Source: Maritimibacter sp.
Lineage (GTDB): Bacteria > Pseudomonadota > Alphaproteobacteria > Rhodobacterales > Rhodobacteraceae
Reading direction: 5' to 3'
Assembly: GCA_002695005.1 (NCBI GenBank)
Contig: NZNT01000015.1
Span: 186,001-250,000, forward strand
Length of the DNA: 64,000 nt
Position numbers and translations under genes: made by a program
Part shown: positions 1-10,213 of the stretch, piece by piece
How the letters are laid out: every line of letters starts with the position of its first letter
Position numbering within the stretch: position 1 is the first letter of the stretch
The notes under the pieces: generated by a model
The model's input: the letters and a program-made list of their open reading frames with translations, nothing else
Told to the model about the DNA's origin: nothing
The model's database searches: none

Positions 1-428
1 CCCATCACACCGACGACAGCGATGCGCTGCGCGAAAAAATCCAGGCGGAAGTGGGACTCAGGGCTCTTGAAAAGCTCTTTGCGCTCAACCATGTGCAGAT
101 TGCTCCCCCGATCCGGCGGCCGGACGACTCCGAACTTGCGGCCCTGTGCCTGGCCGAGGAACTGGCCAAGCTGGAAGCGTCGCGCGGGGCGCGGCGCGAG
201 GTCGACGATGCCGCGGTCGAAATCGACGCGCTCGCCGACGAGGGGCTGACATGGCGACTGTCCGAGGCGGTCCGTGTGCTCGACGAGGCACGGCGCGGGC
301 AGGGCGAAGACAAGGGGCTGTTCGAACGTGCGGATAACGGCGTTCTGGTGGCCCGCGAGGAAAAGGACGCGCTCGATGCGCTCCTGAAGCAGATCGAGGA
401 CCAACAGGGCGGACGCAAGAGACCCTGA
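1..428 (+). CDS. dnaG: DNA primase DnaG, carboxy-terminal part (partial)
   Basis: The reading frame enters the window in phase at base 3 and runs about 141 codons to a TGA at 426-428; the start lies outside. The visible part is charged and helical (SDALREKIQAE near the edge, ALDALLKQIEDQ near the end), as expected for the carboxy-terminal helicase-binding region of primase. The zinc-finger and TOPRIM domains would lie upstream. The call leans on position: dnaG directly before rpoD is the conserved macromolecular-synthesis order. Primase lays RNA primers at the replication fork. The stop codon is followed at once by a cluster of GANTC sites leading to rpoD. The sequence of this fragment alone is weakly diagnostic. 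Confidence 0.75.
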   Translation, partial: HHTDDSDALREKIQAEVGLRALEKLFALNHVQIAPPIRRPDDSELAALCLAEELAKLEASRGARREVDDAAVEIDALADEGLTWRLSEAVRVLDEARRGQGEDKGLFERADNGVLVAREEKDALDALLKQIEDQQGGRKRP

Positions 429-530
429 TTCCCATCACATTTTGACACATAGCCAAGGAATCCGGGGTAAACGGGTTGGCGAATCAGTGATTCGAGGAAA
501 AAATCGCCTCAAGCGAATCACTCCGAATCA
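427..530. promoter_or_regulatory. rpoD leader with clustered GANTC (CcrM) sites and CGAATCA repeats
   Basis: Six GANTC pentamers lie at 427-431, 458-462, 481-485, 489-493, 515-519 and 525-529, and a seventh at 593-597 just inside rpoD. Four belong to copies of CGAATCA: 480-486, its inverse at 488-494 (together a 15-base palindrome) and direct copies at 514-520 and 524-530. GANTC is the target of the alphaproteobacterial cell-cycle methylase CcrM. No -35/-10 pair could be fixed with confidence in the 152-base gap. A role in rpoD transcription is inference. Confidence 0.5.
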
Positions 531-580
531 GTCCCCCACGTCGGGACGCCCGGGATCACACCCGAGAGAAGGGAAGCCGC

Positions 581-2586
<2,006 letters not shown>

Positions 2587-2593
<7 letters not shown>

Positions 2594-3090
2594 CCGGCTG
2601 CAGTTAGTCGGGCGGAGTCGATGACTATTTCGTCTTCTACTCCGCTCGCTTTGCAATAGTTCTCAGCGGCGTTCAGGATTAACGGCAGAATCTGAGATGC
2701 TGCAGTCTGATATTGTTCTAGATTTGTTACGGACATTTTTGTTTGGTCTTCCAAGGCTTCTTTGGTCACGAAGCATTTGAATGGTTCCCCTGCGAACTCC
2801 ATCGGGATCGCGATGCCGTCTCGGTTCGACAGTAACCTAAAGCTGTTTACATACCTCATCTTCCGCTCGCGGAATCGAACGCCCTCTCCAAACTCTTCGC
2901 CTTTGGGCAACATTTCGATACCTGCGGCATAGAAGGAAGCTTTGATTGCACGAAGATTGTTTGTAGTAGGCGCACGCTCGCGGCTCTCGAAGTCAGCGAC
3001 AGTTGCTCGCGATACAAGTGCGTTCTCTGCGAGGTGGTTTTGCGACCAGCCCAACAAAGCCCTGGCTGCCTTACATTGTTCTGGGGTCAT
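2587..3090 (-). CDS. XRE-type HTH regulator fused to a DUF1488-like domain
   Basis: A 167-residue protein. Residues 1-60 are a Cro/CI-type helix-turn-helix ([20 protein letters not shown], then [16 protein letters not shown]). Residues about 85-160 resemble DUF1488, a small domain of unknown function ([20 protein letters not shown]). The gene is clearly poorer in GC than its neighbours and uses many A/T-ending codons, which suggests recent transfer. It converges on rpoD with overlapping stop regions. Its ATG follows AAAGGACGATCAAA. A GTCAT-N5-ATGAC palindrome lies 24 bases before the start and could be its own operator. No target other than self-control can be inferred. Confidence 0.8.
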
Positions 3091-3113
3091 TTTGATCGTC
3101 CTTTTCGCTATAT

Positions 3114-3128
3114 GTCATACAAAATGAC
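3114..3128. promoter_or_regulatory. Palindrome GTCAT-N5-ATGAC, possible operator of the HTH gene
   Basis: GTCAT at 3114-3118 and ATGAC at 3124-3128 form an inverted repeat 24 bases upstream of the HTH start. On the minus strand a TTGACA lies farther upstream, so the palindrome would sit in the core promoter or early leader. Autoregulation by an operator of this shape is common among XRE regulators; here it is inference. Confidence 0.4.
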
Positions 3129-3356
3129 GGATTAGATGCAAAATGTCAATTCAATTGAGCACTCTCAATGATCTGGGGGCGAAGCTTGTCGAATACCGCT
3201 GGAAACCTTGTGCAATCCGGACTCACTCCCCGTGATTTTCGACCCCTCACTTGATTTCCCGCTACGCGAAATGAACGAGCCGGTGTAACCTGCGCCCACA
3301 GGGGCATGGTGCCCCAGCGCCCGGCAAGAAGGCGCGAAACCATTGAGGACCATATT
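3129..3356 (+). other. Intergenic stretch with two stem-loops before the 86-residue gene
   Basis: This gap of about 230 bases has no convincing gene. Its last part holds two stem-loops in the leader of the next gene. GGGGCA (3301-3306) pairs with TGCCCC (3310-3315), and GCGCC (3317-3321) pairs with GGCGC (3331-3335). A GAGGA ribosome site follows. I could not match the pair to a known riboswitch. Confidence 0.4.
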
Positions 3357-3617
3357 ATGGCGACCAAAACGAAAACGGAAAAACCCGTGCTGACCCCGGA
3401 AGCGGCGGCACGCAAGAAGGCTGTGAAGCTCATTGGCTACCACGGCTGGCTCACCGAATGGAAACGGGCGAACCCCGAGGCTGACGCGGAAGCCCTCAAG
3501 GCGGCTTGGGCCGAGGCGAAGGGCCAGCGCAAGCGCGACGCCCGCCGCGTGGTGAAGCGGCTCGAAAAGAACGGGCTGCTGAACACACCGACGGCCGAGG
3601 CCATCGCCGCCGAATAA
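3357..3617 (+). CDS. Small basic alpha-helical protein, function unknown
   Basis: An 86-residue lysine/alanine-rich protein. The ATG at 3357 is chosen because GAGGA precedes it; an upstream ATG at 3306 lies inside the leader hairpins. It starts MATKTKTEKPVLTPEAAARK, has an aromatic centre (LIGYHGWLTEWKRANP) and a charged helical second half (AKGQRKRDARRVVKRLEKNG). There is no signal peptide or membrane segment. The basic charge would suit binding of nucleic acid, but I do not recognise a family. It ends 40 bases before the end of the convergent dienelactone hydrolase gene. Confidence 0.65.
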   Translation: MATKTKTEKPVLTPEAAARKKAVKLIGYHGWLTEWKRANPEADAEALKAAWAEAKGQRKRDARRVVKRLEKNGLLNTPTAEAIAAE

Positions 3618-3657
3618 CACGTCCCGCCCGGCCCAGAACGAGCCGGGCGGAGACCGT

Positions 3658-4542
3658 TCACCTCAGGTGTTCGTCGAAGAACGCCACCGTCCGCTCCCAG
3701 GCAAGGTCCGCCGCATCGGCGTCGTAGCGCGGCGTGGTATCGTTGTGGAACCCGTGATTCACGCCGGGATAGATATGGGCCGTGTAGGTCTTGCCGTGTT
3801 CCTTCAGCGCGGCTTCATAGGCCGGCCAGCCCTCGTTGATACGCTCGTCCAGTTCCGCGTACTGCAGCAGCAGGGGCGCTTCGATCTTCGGCACGTCCTC
3901 CGCCGCGGCCTGTCGCCCGTAAAACGGTACCGACGCGCGCAGTTCCGGATAGGCGACCGCAAGCGCGTTGCACACCCCGCCGCCGTAACAGAAGCCCACG
4001 CAGCCGACCCGGCCCGTCGATCCCTCGGCCTCCATCAGGTATTCCGCCCCGGCGAAAAAGTCGTTCATCAACTTCGCGCCGTCCACGGTGCGCTGCAATT
4101 CGCGCCCCTTGTCGTCGTTGCCGGGATAGCCGCCCACGCTGGTCAGCCCGTCCGGCGCCAACGCGAGGAACCCGGCCTTGGCCACGCGGCGCGCGACATC
4201 CTCGATATAGGGATTCAGCCCCCGGTTCTCATGCACGACGAGCACCGCCGGGTGCGGCCCCGGCGTCGTCGGCGTCACGCGGTAGGCGCGCACTGTCCCG
4301 TGGCCGTTCGGGCTGTCATAGGTGATGTATTCCGGCAGGATGTCGGGGTCGGTGAATTCCACCTGATGGGCATAGGCGTAATCCGGGCTGAGCATGTCGA
4401 GCAGCGCCAGCGCGGTCAGCCCGCCCACGGCGTATTTCCCGGCACGGTCGAGGAATTCGCGCTTGGACATCTGCCCGTGCGCGTAGAAATCGTAAAGGTC
4501 GAGGAGTTCCTGGTCGAAGTCCTTGGCCGTCATGCGTTTCAT
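3658..4542 (-). CDS. Dienelactone hydrolase family protein with amino-terminal export-type segment
   Basis: A 294-residue alpha/beta hydrolase. The start at 4542 is preceded by GGGAGAG eight bases away; an ATG at 4566 is less likely. Residues about 25-55 hold [20 protein letters not shown], a charged stretch and hydrophobic helix that looks like an exported or membrane-held leader lacking a clear twin arginine. The nucleophile motif is GFCYGGG (Cys, as in carboxymethylenebutenolidase), with an acidic residue in YAELDERI and the histidine in GVNHGFHND. Family members hydrolyse lactones and related esters; the substrate here is unknown. It converges on the 86-residue gene and is divergent from the YjbQ gene. 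Confidence 0.88.
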   Translation of the reverse strand: MKRMTAKDFDQELLDLYDFYAHGQMSKREFLDRAGKYAVGGLTALALLDMLSPDYAYAHQVEFTDPDILPEYITYDSPNGHGTVRAYRVTPTTPGPHPAVLVVHENRGLNPYIEDVARRVAKAGFLALAPDGLTSVGGYPGNDDKGRELQRTVDGAKLMNDFFAGAEYLMEAEGSTGRVGCVGFCYGGGVCNALAVAYPELRASVPFYGRQAAAEDVPKIEAPLLLQYAELDERINEGWPAYEAALKEHGKTYTAHIYPGVNHGFHNDTTPRYDADAADLAWERTVAFFDEHLR

Positions 4543-4641
4543 GGTCGTCTCTCCCTGTTTTTCCAAAGCCTAAGGCTGGCCCCGCCGCGTGCGTGCTGAC
4601 ATTGTCGTGTGTGCGATCACATTGCGGGAGATTGGCGAACC

Positions 4642-5058
4642 ATGCACAGGACGTTCCGGATCGAGACACGCGGGCAGGGGCTTTACGAGTTCACCCGGGA
4701 CGTGGCGCGCTGGGTGGATGGCGCCGGGGTGGACGAGGCGCTGCTGACCCTGATGATCCGCCACACCTCCGCCTCGCTCCTGATCCAGGAAAACGCGGAC
4801 CCCGAGGTGCAGACCGACCTCGCCAACTACTTCGCCCGGCTGGTGCCGCCGTCGAGCGACCCGGCCATGTCCTATCTCACCCACACCTATGAGGGGCCGG
4901 ACGATATGCCTGCCCATATCAAGGCCTCGCTGCTCCCGATATCTTTACAGATTCCGATTATTGGTGGGCATATGACCCTCGGAACCTGGCAGGAAATTTA
5001 CCTTTTCGAACATCGCGACCGCCCGCACGGCCGCGAAGTGGCCGCACTCATCCGCTGA
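4642..5058 (+). CDS. YjbQ/UPF0047 family protein
   Basis: A 138-residue protein with family signatures IRHTSASLLIQENADPEVQ, YLTHTYEGPDDMPAHIKASL and GTWQEIYLFEHRD. Conserved histidines and aspartates in these motifs probably bind a metal. The family has been linked to thiamine-phosphate synthase-like activity, but its physiological role is uncertain. The ATG at 4642 has GGGAG at 4626-4630; an in-frame ATG at 4609 lacks a site. It is divergent from the hydrolase gene, and 148 bases separate it from nrdR. Confidence 0.9.
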   Translation: MHRTFRIETRGQGLYEFTRDVARWVDGAGVDEALLTLMIRHTSASLLIQENADPEVQTDLANYFARLVPPSSDPAMSYLTHTYEGPDDMPAHIKASLLPISLQIPIIGGHMTLGTWQEIYLFEHRDRPHGREVAALIR

Positions 5059-5206
5059 TTGCGGCATAGGGGCCACAAACCACCCTCGCTATATCTGGGC
5101 ACGGTGCATTGAGCCTACCCAAAACTTGGGCACGGGCCTATAGTGCCTGTGGATAAGTGGGCAAAGACCCACGATCAGAGGTGACAGGCGAAGAAAAGGA
5201 CATGGG

Positions 5207-5680
5207 ATGCGGTGCCCGTTCTGCGGAAATATTGACACGCAAGTGAAGGACTCTCGTCCTGCGGAGGATCACGTTGCGATCCGGCGGCGACGGTTCTGCC
5301 CGGCCTGCGGGGGCCGGTTCACCACCTACGAGCGCGTGCAGCTGCGCGACCTCGTGGTCATCAAGACAAACGGGCGGCGCGAGGATTTCGACCGCGAGAA
5401 GCTGGAACGCTCGATCCGGATCTCGATGCAGAAGCGGCCCGTGGAGCCGGAACGCATCGACCAGATGATCTCCGGCATCGTGCGCCGGCTCGAAAGCATG
5501 GGCGAGACGGACATTCCCTCCAAGATGATCGGCGAGATCGTGATGGAGAGCCTCGCCCGTATCGACACGGTCGCTTATGTGCGTTTCGCGAGCGTTTACA
5601 AGAACTTCCAGGCCGCTGACGACTTCGAGAAGTTCATGAGCGAACTGCGACCGGATATCCCGCCCGAAGAAACGACGTGA
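5207..5680 (+). CDS. nrdR: Transcriptional repressor NrdR
   Basis: The 157-residue length is usual for NrdR. Residues 1-40 form the zinc ribbon ([20 protein letters not shown], then FCPACGGRF). An ATP-cone domain follows ([20 protein letters not shown] and the [15 protein letters not shown] region). NrdR senses (d)ATP and represses ribonucleotide reductase genes by binding NrdR boxes. The last four bases (GTGA) overlap the GTG start of ribD, so the two are translated together, a neighbourhood shared by many bacteria. No NrdR box was found upstream of nrdR itself. Confidence 0.97.
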   Translation: MRCPFCGNIDTQVKDSRPAEDHVAIRRRRFCPACGGRFTTYERVQLRDLVVIKTNGRREDFDREKLERSIRISMQKRPVEPERIDQMISGIVRRLESMGETDIPSKMIGEIVMESLARIDTVAYVRFASVYKNFQAADDFEKFMSELRPDIPPEETT

Positions 5681-6768
5681 GTGACGCACGGTTCATGGAC
5701 CTGGCCCTGACGCTCGGGCGCCGGGGCCATGGGGCTGTCTGGCCGAACCCGGCAGTGGGCTGCGTGATCGTGAATGGCGGCCGGGTCGTCGGGCGCGGCT
5801 GGACCCAGCCCGGCGGACGTCCCCACGCGGAAGTCGTGGCTCTGGTGCAGGCCGGCGCAGCGGCGCGCGGCGCGACCGTCTATGTCACGCTCGAACCCTG
5901 TTCCCACCACGGCGAGACGCCGCCCTGCGCAGGCGCGCTGATCGCGGCGGGCGTGTCGCGGGTCGTTGTCGCACTTGGCGACCCGGACCCGCGGGTGAAC
6001 GGGCGCGGCTTGGCCATGCTGCGCGACGCGGGCATCACGGTCGACGTGGGGCAGGGCGCTGAGACAGCACGGACCGACCAGATCGGGTTCCTGAGCCGGG
6101 TCGAGCGTGGGCGGCCGATGGTGACGCTCAAGCTCGCCGCCTCCCTCGACGGGCGCATCGCGACGGCCACGGGCGAAAGCCAGTGGATCACGGGGCCAGA
6201 GGCGCGCCGCCACGTCCACGCCCTGCGCATGACCCATGACGCGGTGATGGTCGGGGCCGGGACCGCGCGGGCGGACGATCCGACGCTGACCGTCCGTGAC
6301 CTCGGCGCGGCGCATCAGCCCGTGCGCGTCGTGCTCTCGCGCCATCTCGACATTCCCCTGACCGGCAAGCTCGCCCGCACCGCCCGCGACGTACCGCTCT
6401 GGCTGGTCCACGGCGACCGCGCCCCGCGCGACGTCGTCTCGGCCTGGGAGGGTCTGGGCGCGCGCTGCTTCGAGGTTCCGGTGGTGCAGGGGCAGGTGGA
6501 CGCAGGTGCGGCGCTGGACGCGCTCGGAGCGGCCGGTCTGACACGGGTGTTCTGCGAAGGGGGCGGCGGCCTCGCCGCCTCACTTCTGGCGGACGGGTTG
6601 GTGGACGAGTTCGTGGGCTTCACTGCCGGGCTGGCGCTGGGGGCCGAGGGGCGGCCCTCGCTCGCCGCGATGGGCGTGGGCGCGCTCTCGGACGCGCCGC
6701 GGATGGACCTGGTGGAAACGCGCATCGTCGGCGCGGACGTCATGCACAGGTGGCGGGCCGCGCGATAG
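5677..6768 (+). CDS. ribD: Bifunctional riboflavin deaminase/reductase RibD
   Basis: A 363-residue two-domain enzyme. The cytidine-deaminase-like domain has the zinc motif PHAEVVAL near residue 49 and [16 protein letters not shown] near 73. The reductase domain runs from about 145 ([20 protein letters not shown], then [20 protein letters not shown]) to the end. It deaminates and reduces the pyrimidine product of GTP cyclohydrolase II. It starts with GTG overlapping the nrdR stop. A 58-base palindromic repeat follows directly. The next rib gene on this strand lies 4.9 kb downstream beyond an inverted capsule block. Confidence 0.97.
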   Translation: MSDARFMDLALTLGRRGHGAVWPNPAVGCVIVNGGRVVGRGWTQPGGRPHAEVVALVQAGAAARGATVYVTLEPCSHHGETPPCAGALIAAGVSRVVVALGDPDPRVNGRGLAMLRDAGITVDVGQGAETARTDQIGFLSRVERGRPMVTLKLAASLDGRIATATGESQWITGPEARRHVHALRMTHDAVMVGAGTARADDPTLTVRDLGAAHQPVRVVLSRHLDIPLTGKLARTARDVPLWLVHGDRAPRDVVSAWEGLGARCFEVPVVQGQVDAGAALDALGAAGLTRVFCEGGGGLAASLLADGLVDEFVGFTAGLALGAEGRPSLAAMGVGALSDAPRMDLVETRIVGADVMHRWRAAR

Positions 6769-6769
6769 C

Positions 6770-6827
6770 GGTGCGGGCTTGCGCCCGCGCAGGTATTGCG
6801 CCGCCCCGCCTTCGGCAGGGCGCCGCG
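6770..6827. repeat. GC-rich palindromic intergenic repeat, family B copy 1
   Basis: A 58-base unit made of stem-loops (GCGGGCTTGCGCCCGC, then CGCCTTCGGCAGGGCG) directly after the ribD stop. It is nearly identical to 23957-24014. Its position suggests a terminator or mRNA-stabilising element spread as a repeat. Confidence 0.75.
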
Positions 6828-6873
6828 GTCAGGGGGACCAGTCCCCCTCGAGGCCTTCCCGAGAAGGCCTCCC

Positions 6874-6906
6874 ACCCCCTGAAGTATTTCCGGAACGAAG
6901 AAGAGG
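6874..6906. repeat. Intergenic repeat family A, copy 1
   Basis: A conserved core of C-run, then GTATTTC, then a purine-rich GAACGAAGAAG tail. The same core occurs at 13988-14040, twice inside 25591-25750 and at 31901-31984, always at gene ends. Here it lies just after the end of kpsC on the opposite strand. Confidence 0.65.
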
Positions 6907-6910
6907 GGCG

Positions 6911-8956
6911 TCAGCGCCAGATGGTCGTGTGGGGCGCGAGGAGGCCTTGCAGCTTGGAGACGAGGCGCAGGGATGGCGAGCCCGGGCCTGTGTCGCCCGC
7001 CTCGATCCGGTCGAGGATGACCTCCACCGGGCAGGGGGTGTTGGTGACCGGGTCGTGGTAGCGCGGGTAGTCGATGAGGGTCGCGTGAACCAGACCTTCG
7101 AGGCTTGGCCGGGCCGTGCGCCGCTCCGGCACCCAGCCAAGATCGCGGGTGAGGCCCCAGCCTGCATAGAACGGCGCGCCGAGGCAGGAGACCGTCTTGC
7201 CCCGGATCAGCGCCTCGAACCCCAGTGTCGACGTCATGGTCCATACCTCGTCGACCGCCTCGATCAGCGCGATGGCGTCTGTGTCCGTGGCCACGACGTC
7301 GGCGAGCTCCGCGGCTTCTGCGTCGGGCAAGGCGCCGTCGCGCAGGCCGGCCTCCACATCCGGGTGGGGTTTGTAGATCACCACGGCGTCCGGGTTCGCC
7401 GCGCGCACCCCGCGCAGGAGGCCGCGGTTATGCGTGACCTCGCGAGTGCCTAGGCGGATCGACGCGTCGTCCTCCACCTGTCCGGGCACGAGGATGCGGT
7501 GGCCTTCGGGCAGATCGGGCAGGGCCGGTCGGTCGAGATTGTATTTGCTGATGCCGGTCGCCGTGAGGCGCGCCATGAGCGCGGCGGCGCGGCCCCGCGC
7601 CCCGGGGGGCAGGTGTTCGGCCTCTGCGATCAGCGCTTCCAGCCGCGACGGCGCGGCGGGGTCGTAGTAGATGCCCAGGTCGTCGCGCACCAATGACAGC
7701 GGGGGCGTCAGTTCGGCGCCCAGGCCGCGCGAGCGGATGAACCCGTCCTCGATCCTGAGCGCCGGGGCGGTGAGCGTGTCGGCCTTGCCGGCCCAGACGG
7801 CGAGGTGGCGGCCGTCCTTTGCCGCGCGCCCCACGGCCTTGTCGCCCTCGGCAAAGACCATGCCGCGACCGGCGCCGAAAAAGCGCGTCAGCGGCTTTCG
7901 CTTCCACAGCCGCATCCCAGCGCCGACATAGCCCGGCGCGTCCTCTCGCGCGGCCCGGGCGCGGGCCTCCAGCGTGCCCAACACGTCCTCGATCTCGCAC
8001 AGCCGGTCGCGGTAAGGGTCGTACCACGTCGGGTATTCCAGCATCGCCGCTGCGAAAAGCTGCGCCCGCGTGAGGCGGCGCTCGCGGCGCGGCACCGGAT
8101 TCTCGTCCGTGGTGAGACCCCAGCCCGCATAGAACGGCTTGCCGAAGACGCGCGGCTTGTGGCCCGCGTAGATCGCCTCGAACCCCATGCCGGAGGAGAC
8201 GGTGTAGACGCCCACGGCACCCTCCATCAGCGCCCAGGGGCTGACCGGATCGGTCAACAGGCTGACCTTTCCGACCGCGTGTTCCGGCCCGTAGTAGCCG
8301 GGGCGGTGGCCCGCGCGGGTTTCCGGGTGCGACTTGATGACGACGCGCAGGCCCGGATGTTCCTCCTGCGCCATGACCAGCATCTCGCGAAAGGTCTGCG
8401 GCGTGGCGCCCGACGCGGTGACCGAGGCATCGTCGCGGGTCTGGTCTATGACAAGGACATAGGGCGCGCGGGGCACTTCGGCCCCGGGGTCGAAGGCGTT
8501 GTATTTCGAGATATGGGCGTGGCGCATCCGGTCGGCGGCGTCGCGGGCGCGCGACAGCAGCGCATAGTCGTCGAGCGGGGAGGTGGCCAGCATCTGTTCG
8601 AGGTCACAGGGCGTGGCCGGGTCGAAATGCACGCCCGACCGGTCGAGAAGCAGGCCAAGGGGCGGTTCGCCGTCCCGGCCCAGCCTCACCGAGCGCAGAA
8701 AGGCGTCCTCCACCCGCACCAGCCCCGCGCCACGCCGCGCGGCAATCGCTTCTCCGCGGTGCGCCGTGGGCGATTGTCCCCAGACCGCCACGCTGTCGTC
8801 AGACCGGGGCAGGCCCAGCCGGAGCTGCCAGCCCGCGAGCGTCAGGATACGTCGCACCCGACGTTCACGCAGGAAACCGCCCGAGTAAACGTAAAGCCGC
8901 CGCGAGGAGGGGGGCTCCGTCGCGGCGGCCTTGATCCTGTCGTAGGGCGTCACCAC
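6911..8956 (-). CDS. kpsC: Capsule polysaccharide Kdo glycosyltransferase KpsC
   Basis: A 681-residue cytoplasmic protein with two tandem capsule-synthesis domains, about residues 15-330 and 345-680. The duplication is visible in repeated motifs: HISKYNAFDPG and GISKYNLDRP, FYAGWGLTTDENPVPRRERR and FYAGWGLTRDLGWVPERR, and paired YP-x2-YDP/YHDP sites. KpsC builds, with KpsS, the poly-Kdo linker on the lipid end of group 2-type capsules. The GTG at 8956 (or 8953) is chosen because AAGG precedes it and because it sits nine bases after the export lipoprotein stop. It is the last gene of a minus-strand block kpsS, wza-like, kpsC; the ABC exporter is not here. Confidence 0.9.
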   Translation of the reverse strand: MVTPYDRIKAAATEPPSSRRLYVYSGGFLRERRVRRILTLAGWQLRLGLPRSDDSVAVWGQSPTAHRGEAIAARRGAGLVRVEDAFLRSVRLGRDGEPPLGLLLDRSGVHFDPATPCDLEQMLATSPLDDYALLSRARDAADRMRHAHISKYNAFDPGAEVPRAPYVLVIDQTRDDASVTASGATPQTFREMLVMAQEEHPGLRVVIKSHPETRAGHRPGYYGPEHAVGKVSLLTDPVSPWALMEGAVGVYTVSSGMGFEAIYAGHKPRVFGKPFYAGWGLTTDENPVPRRERRLTRAQLFAAAMLEYPTWYDPYRDRLCEIEDVLGTLEARARAAREDAPGYVGAGMRLWKRKPLTRFFGAGRGMVFAEGDKAVGRAAKDGRHLAVWAGKADTLTAPALRIEDGFIRSRGLGAELTPPLSLVRDDLGIYYDPAAPSRLEALIAEAEHLPPGARGRAAALMARLTATGISKYNLDRPALPDLPEGHRILVPGQVEDDASIRLGTREVTHNRGLLRGVRAANPDAVVIYKPHPDVEAGLRDGALPDAEAAELADVVATDTDAIALIEAVDEVWTMTSTLGFEALIRGKTVSCLGAPFYAGWGLTRDLGWVPERRTARPSLEGLVHATLIDYPRYHDPVTNTPCPVEVILDRIEAGDTGPGSPSLRLVSKLQGLLAPHTTIWR

Positions 8957-8964
8957 CCGTGACC

Positions 8965-10122
8965 TTACGGCGTTCCGCCGATGAGGCCGAAGGTGCTCCC
9001 CGCCGTGGCGAGGCTTTCCGCCGCGCCGAGCGTTCCGGTGAGAGCCGTGATGACCTTGGTCCACTGGACGTAGGGGGCTTCGGTCACATAGACCGTGTCG
9101 CCGTCGCGCACGAGGAAATCGCGCGCCTGGAACATGCCGTTGGGCTCGGTCAGGTTGAGCACATAGATCATGCGCTGCGGACCGACGAGGTCGCTGCGTG
9201 CCAACACGGAATTGGCAATCTCGGCCGGCTCGTTGCGGAAGATGAAGATGCCCGTCGGGTCGGCCAGTGTCGGGTTCAGACCGCCGACCTGCGCGATGGC
9301 CTCCAACGCCGAGAGCGTCTGGGTCTGGAAGTTCACGCGGGTCTGCGTGCCGGTGGCCCCGAGCGCGGTGAACGCGCGGGTGTCGGCCTCCACGAGGATG
9401 CGGTCGCCGTTCCTGAGCGCGATGTCGAGGCGCGGGTCCTCGAACAGGTCCTGGTACCAGATCTTGCCGGTCGCCCCGCCACGGATGATCTTGACCACCG
9501 CGACCTCGGGGTTGACCGCGACACCGCCTGCGCGCGCCAGCATGGCGCCCAGCGTGCGGGTGGGCCGTTCGATGGCATAGACGCCCTGACCGTTGACCGC
9601 GCCGGTGATCGACACCGTGGCACCGTCACCCGCGATCCGGGTGACGAGGACCTGCGGGTCCGGGGTCTGGGTTGCGAGTTGTTCCGTGATGATGCGGCGC
9701 ACCGCCTCGGGCGAGTTGCCCGCGGCCTTGATGCGGCCCGCGTAGGGGATGAAGATGAAGCCGGAGCCGTCCACCTGCACCTCTTCGAGCGCAGCAGGTG
9801 CGCCGGCGGAGGCGAGGATGCCCTGCTCGACGTTCTCCCAGATCGCCACGCCCAGCACGTCGCCGGGGCGGATCGTGTCCGAGCCGACCTGACCGGCCGA
9901 CAGGAAGTTCTGGCCGAAGCCCAGCGACGGGGTCACGGCGGTCGCCCGCGTCACAAGATCGTTGACCGAGACGACGAAGGCGTCGCCCTGCCTCTGCACC
10001 GATCCTGCGTAGATTTCCTGCTTGTTGGGACCGCTTCGGGGGAGCACGTCACATGCGGCCACACCCATCACAAGCGCCAATAGGAGCGCAATTCGCGCCC
10101 ACGTCATGCCCTGATTTTTCAC
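8965..10122 (-). CDS. Polysaccharide export lipoprotein, Wza/KpsD family
   Basis: A 385-residue outer-membrane-type export protein. The GTG at 10122 follows AAAAAGGAG at eight bases; an internal ATG at 10107 is an alternative. A hydrophobic leader ends in a lipobox (LVMGVAAC). The polysaccharide-export domain is recognised by DTIRPGDVLGVAIWENVEQG and FIFIPYAGRIKAAGNSPEAV, followed by SLBB-like repeats (GAVNGQGVYAIERPTRTLGA, VEADTRAFTALGATGTQ). It would form or gate the outer-membrane channel for capsule. It lies between kpsS and kpsC on the same strand. Wza and KpsD cannot be told apart from this view. Confidence 0.9.
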   Translation of the reverse strand: MKNQGMTWARIALLLALVMGVAACDVLPRSGPNKQEIYAGSVQRQGDAFVVSVNDLVTRATAVTPSLGFGQNFLSAGQVGSDTIRPGDVLGVAIWENVEQGILASAGAPAALEEVQVDGSGFIFIPYAGRIKAAGNSPEAVRRIITEQLATQTPDPQVLVTRIAGDGATVSITGAVNGQGVYAIERPTRTLGAMLARAGGVAVNPEVAVVKIIRGGATGKIWYQDLFEDPRLDIALRNGDRILVEADTRAFTALGATGTQTRVNFQTQTLSALEAIAQVGGLNPTLADPTGIFIFRNEPAEIANSVLARSDLVGPQRMIYVLNLTEPNGMFQARDFLVRDGDTVYVTEAPYVQWTKVITALTGTLGAAESLATAGSTFGLIGGTP

Positions 10123-10213
10123 TGCCCGGGCTCCTTTTTGGAGTTCTGCCTCAGTTTTCTTTTTTCTCAACCTACAGGCGGTGAGGGCAAAAATCCAGCG
10201 GCGATTCGGGCGG

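Noticed and set aside
3220-3260. SAM-II riboswitch
   Set aside because: CCGTGATTT resembles the first block, but the GCTTGCAGCC and later pseudoknot blocks are missing.
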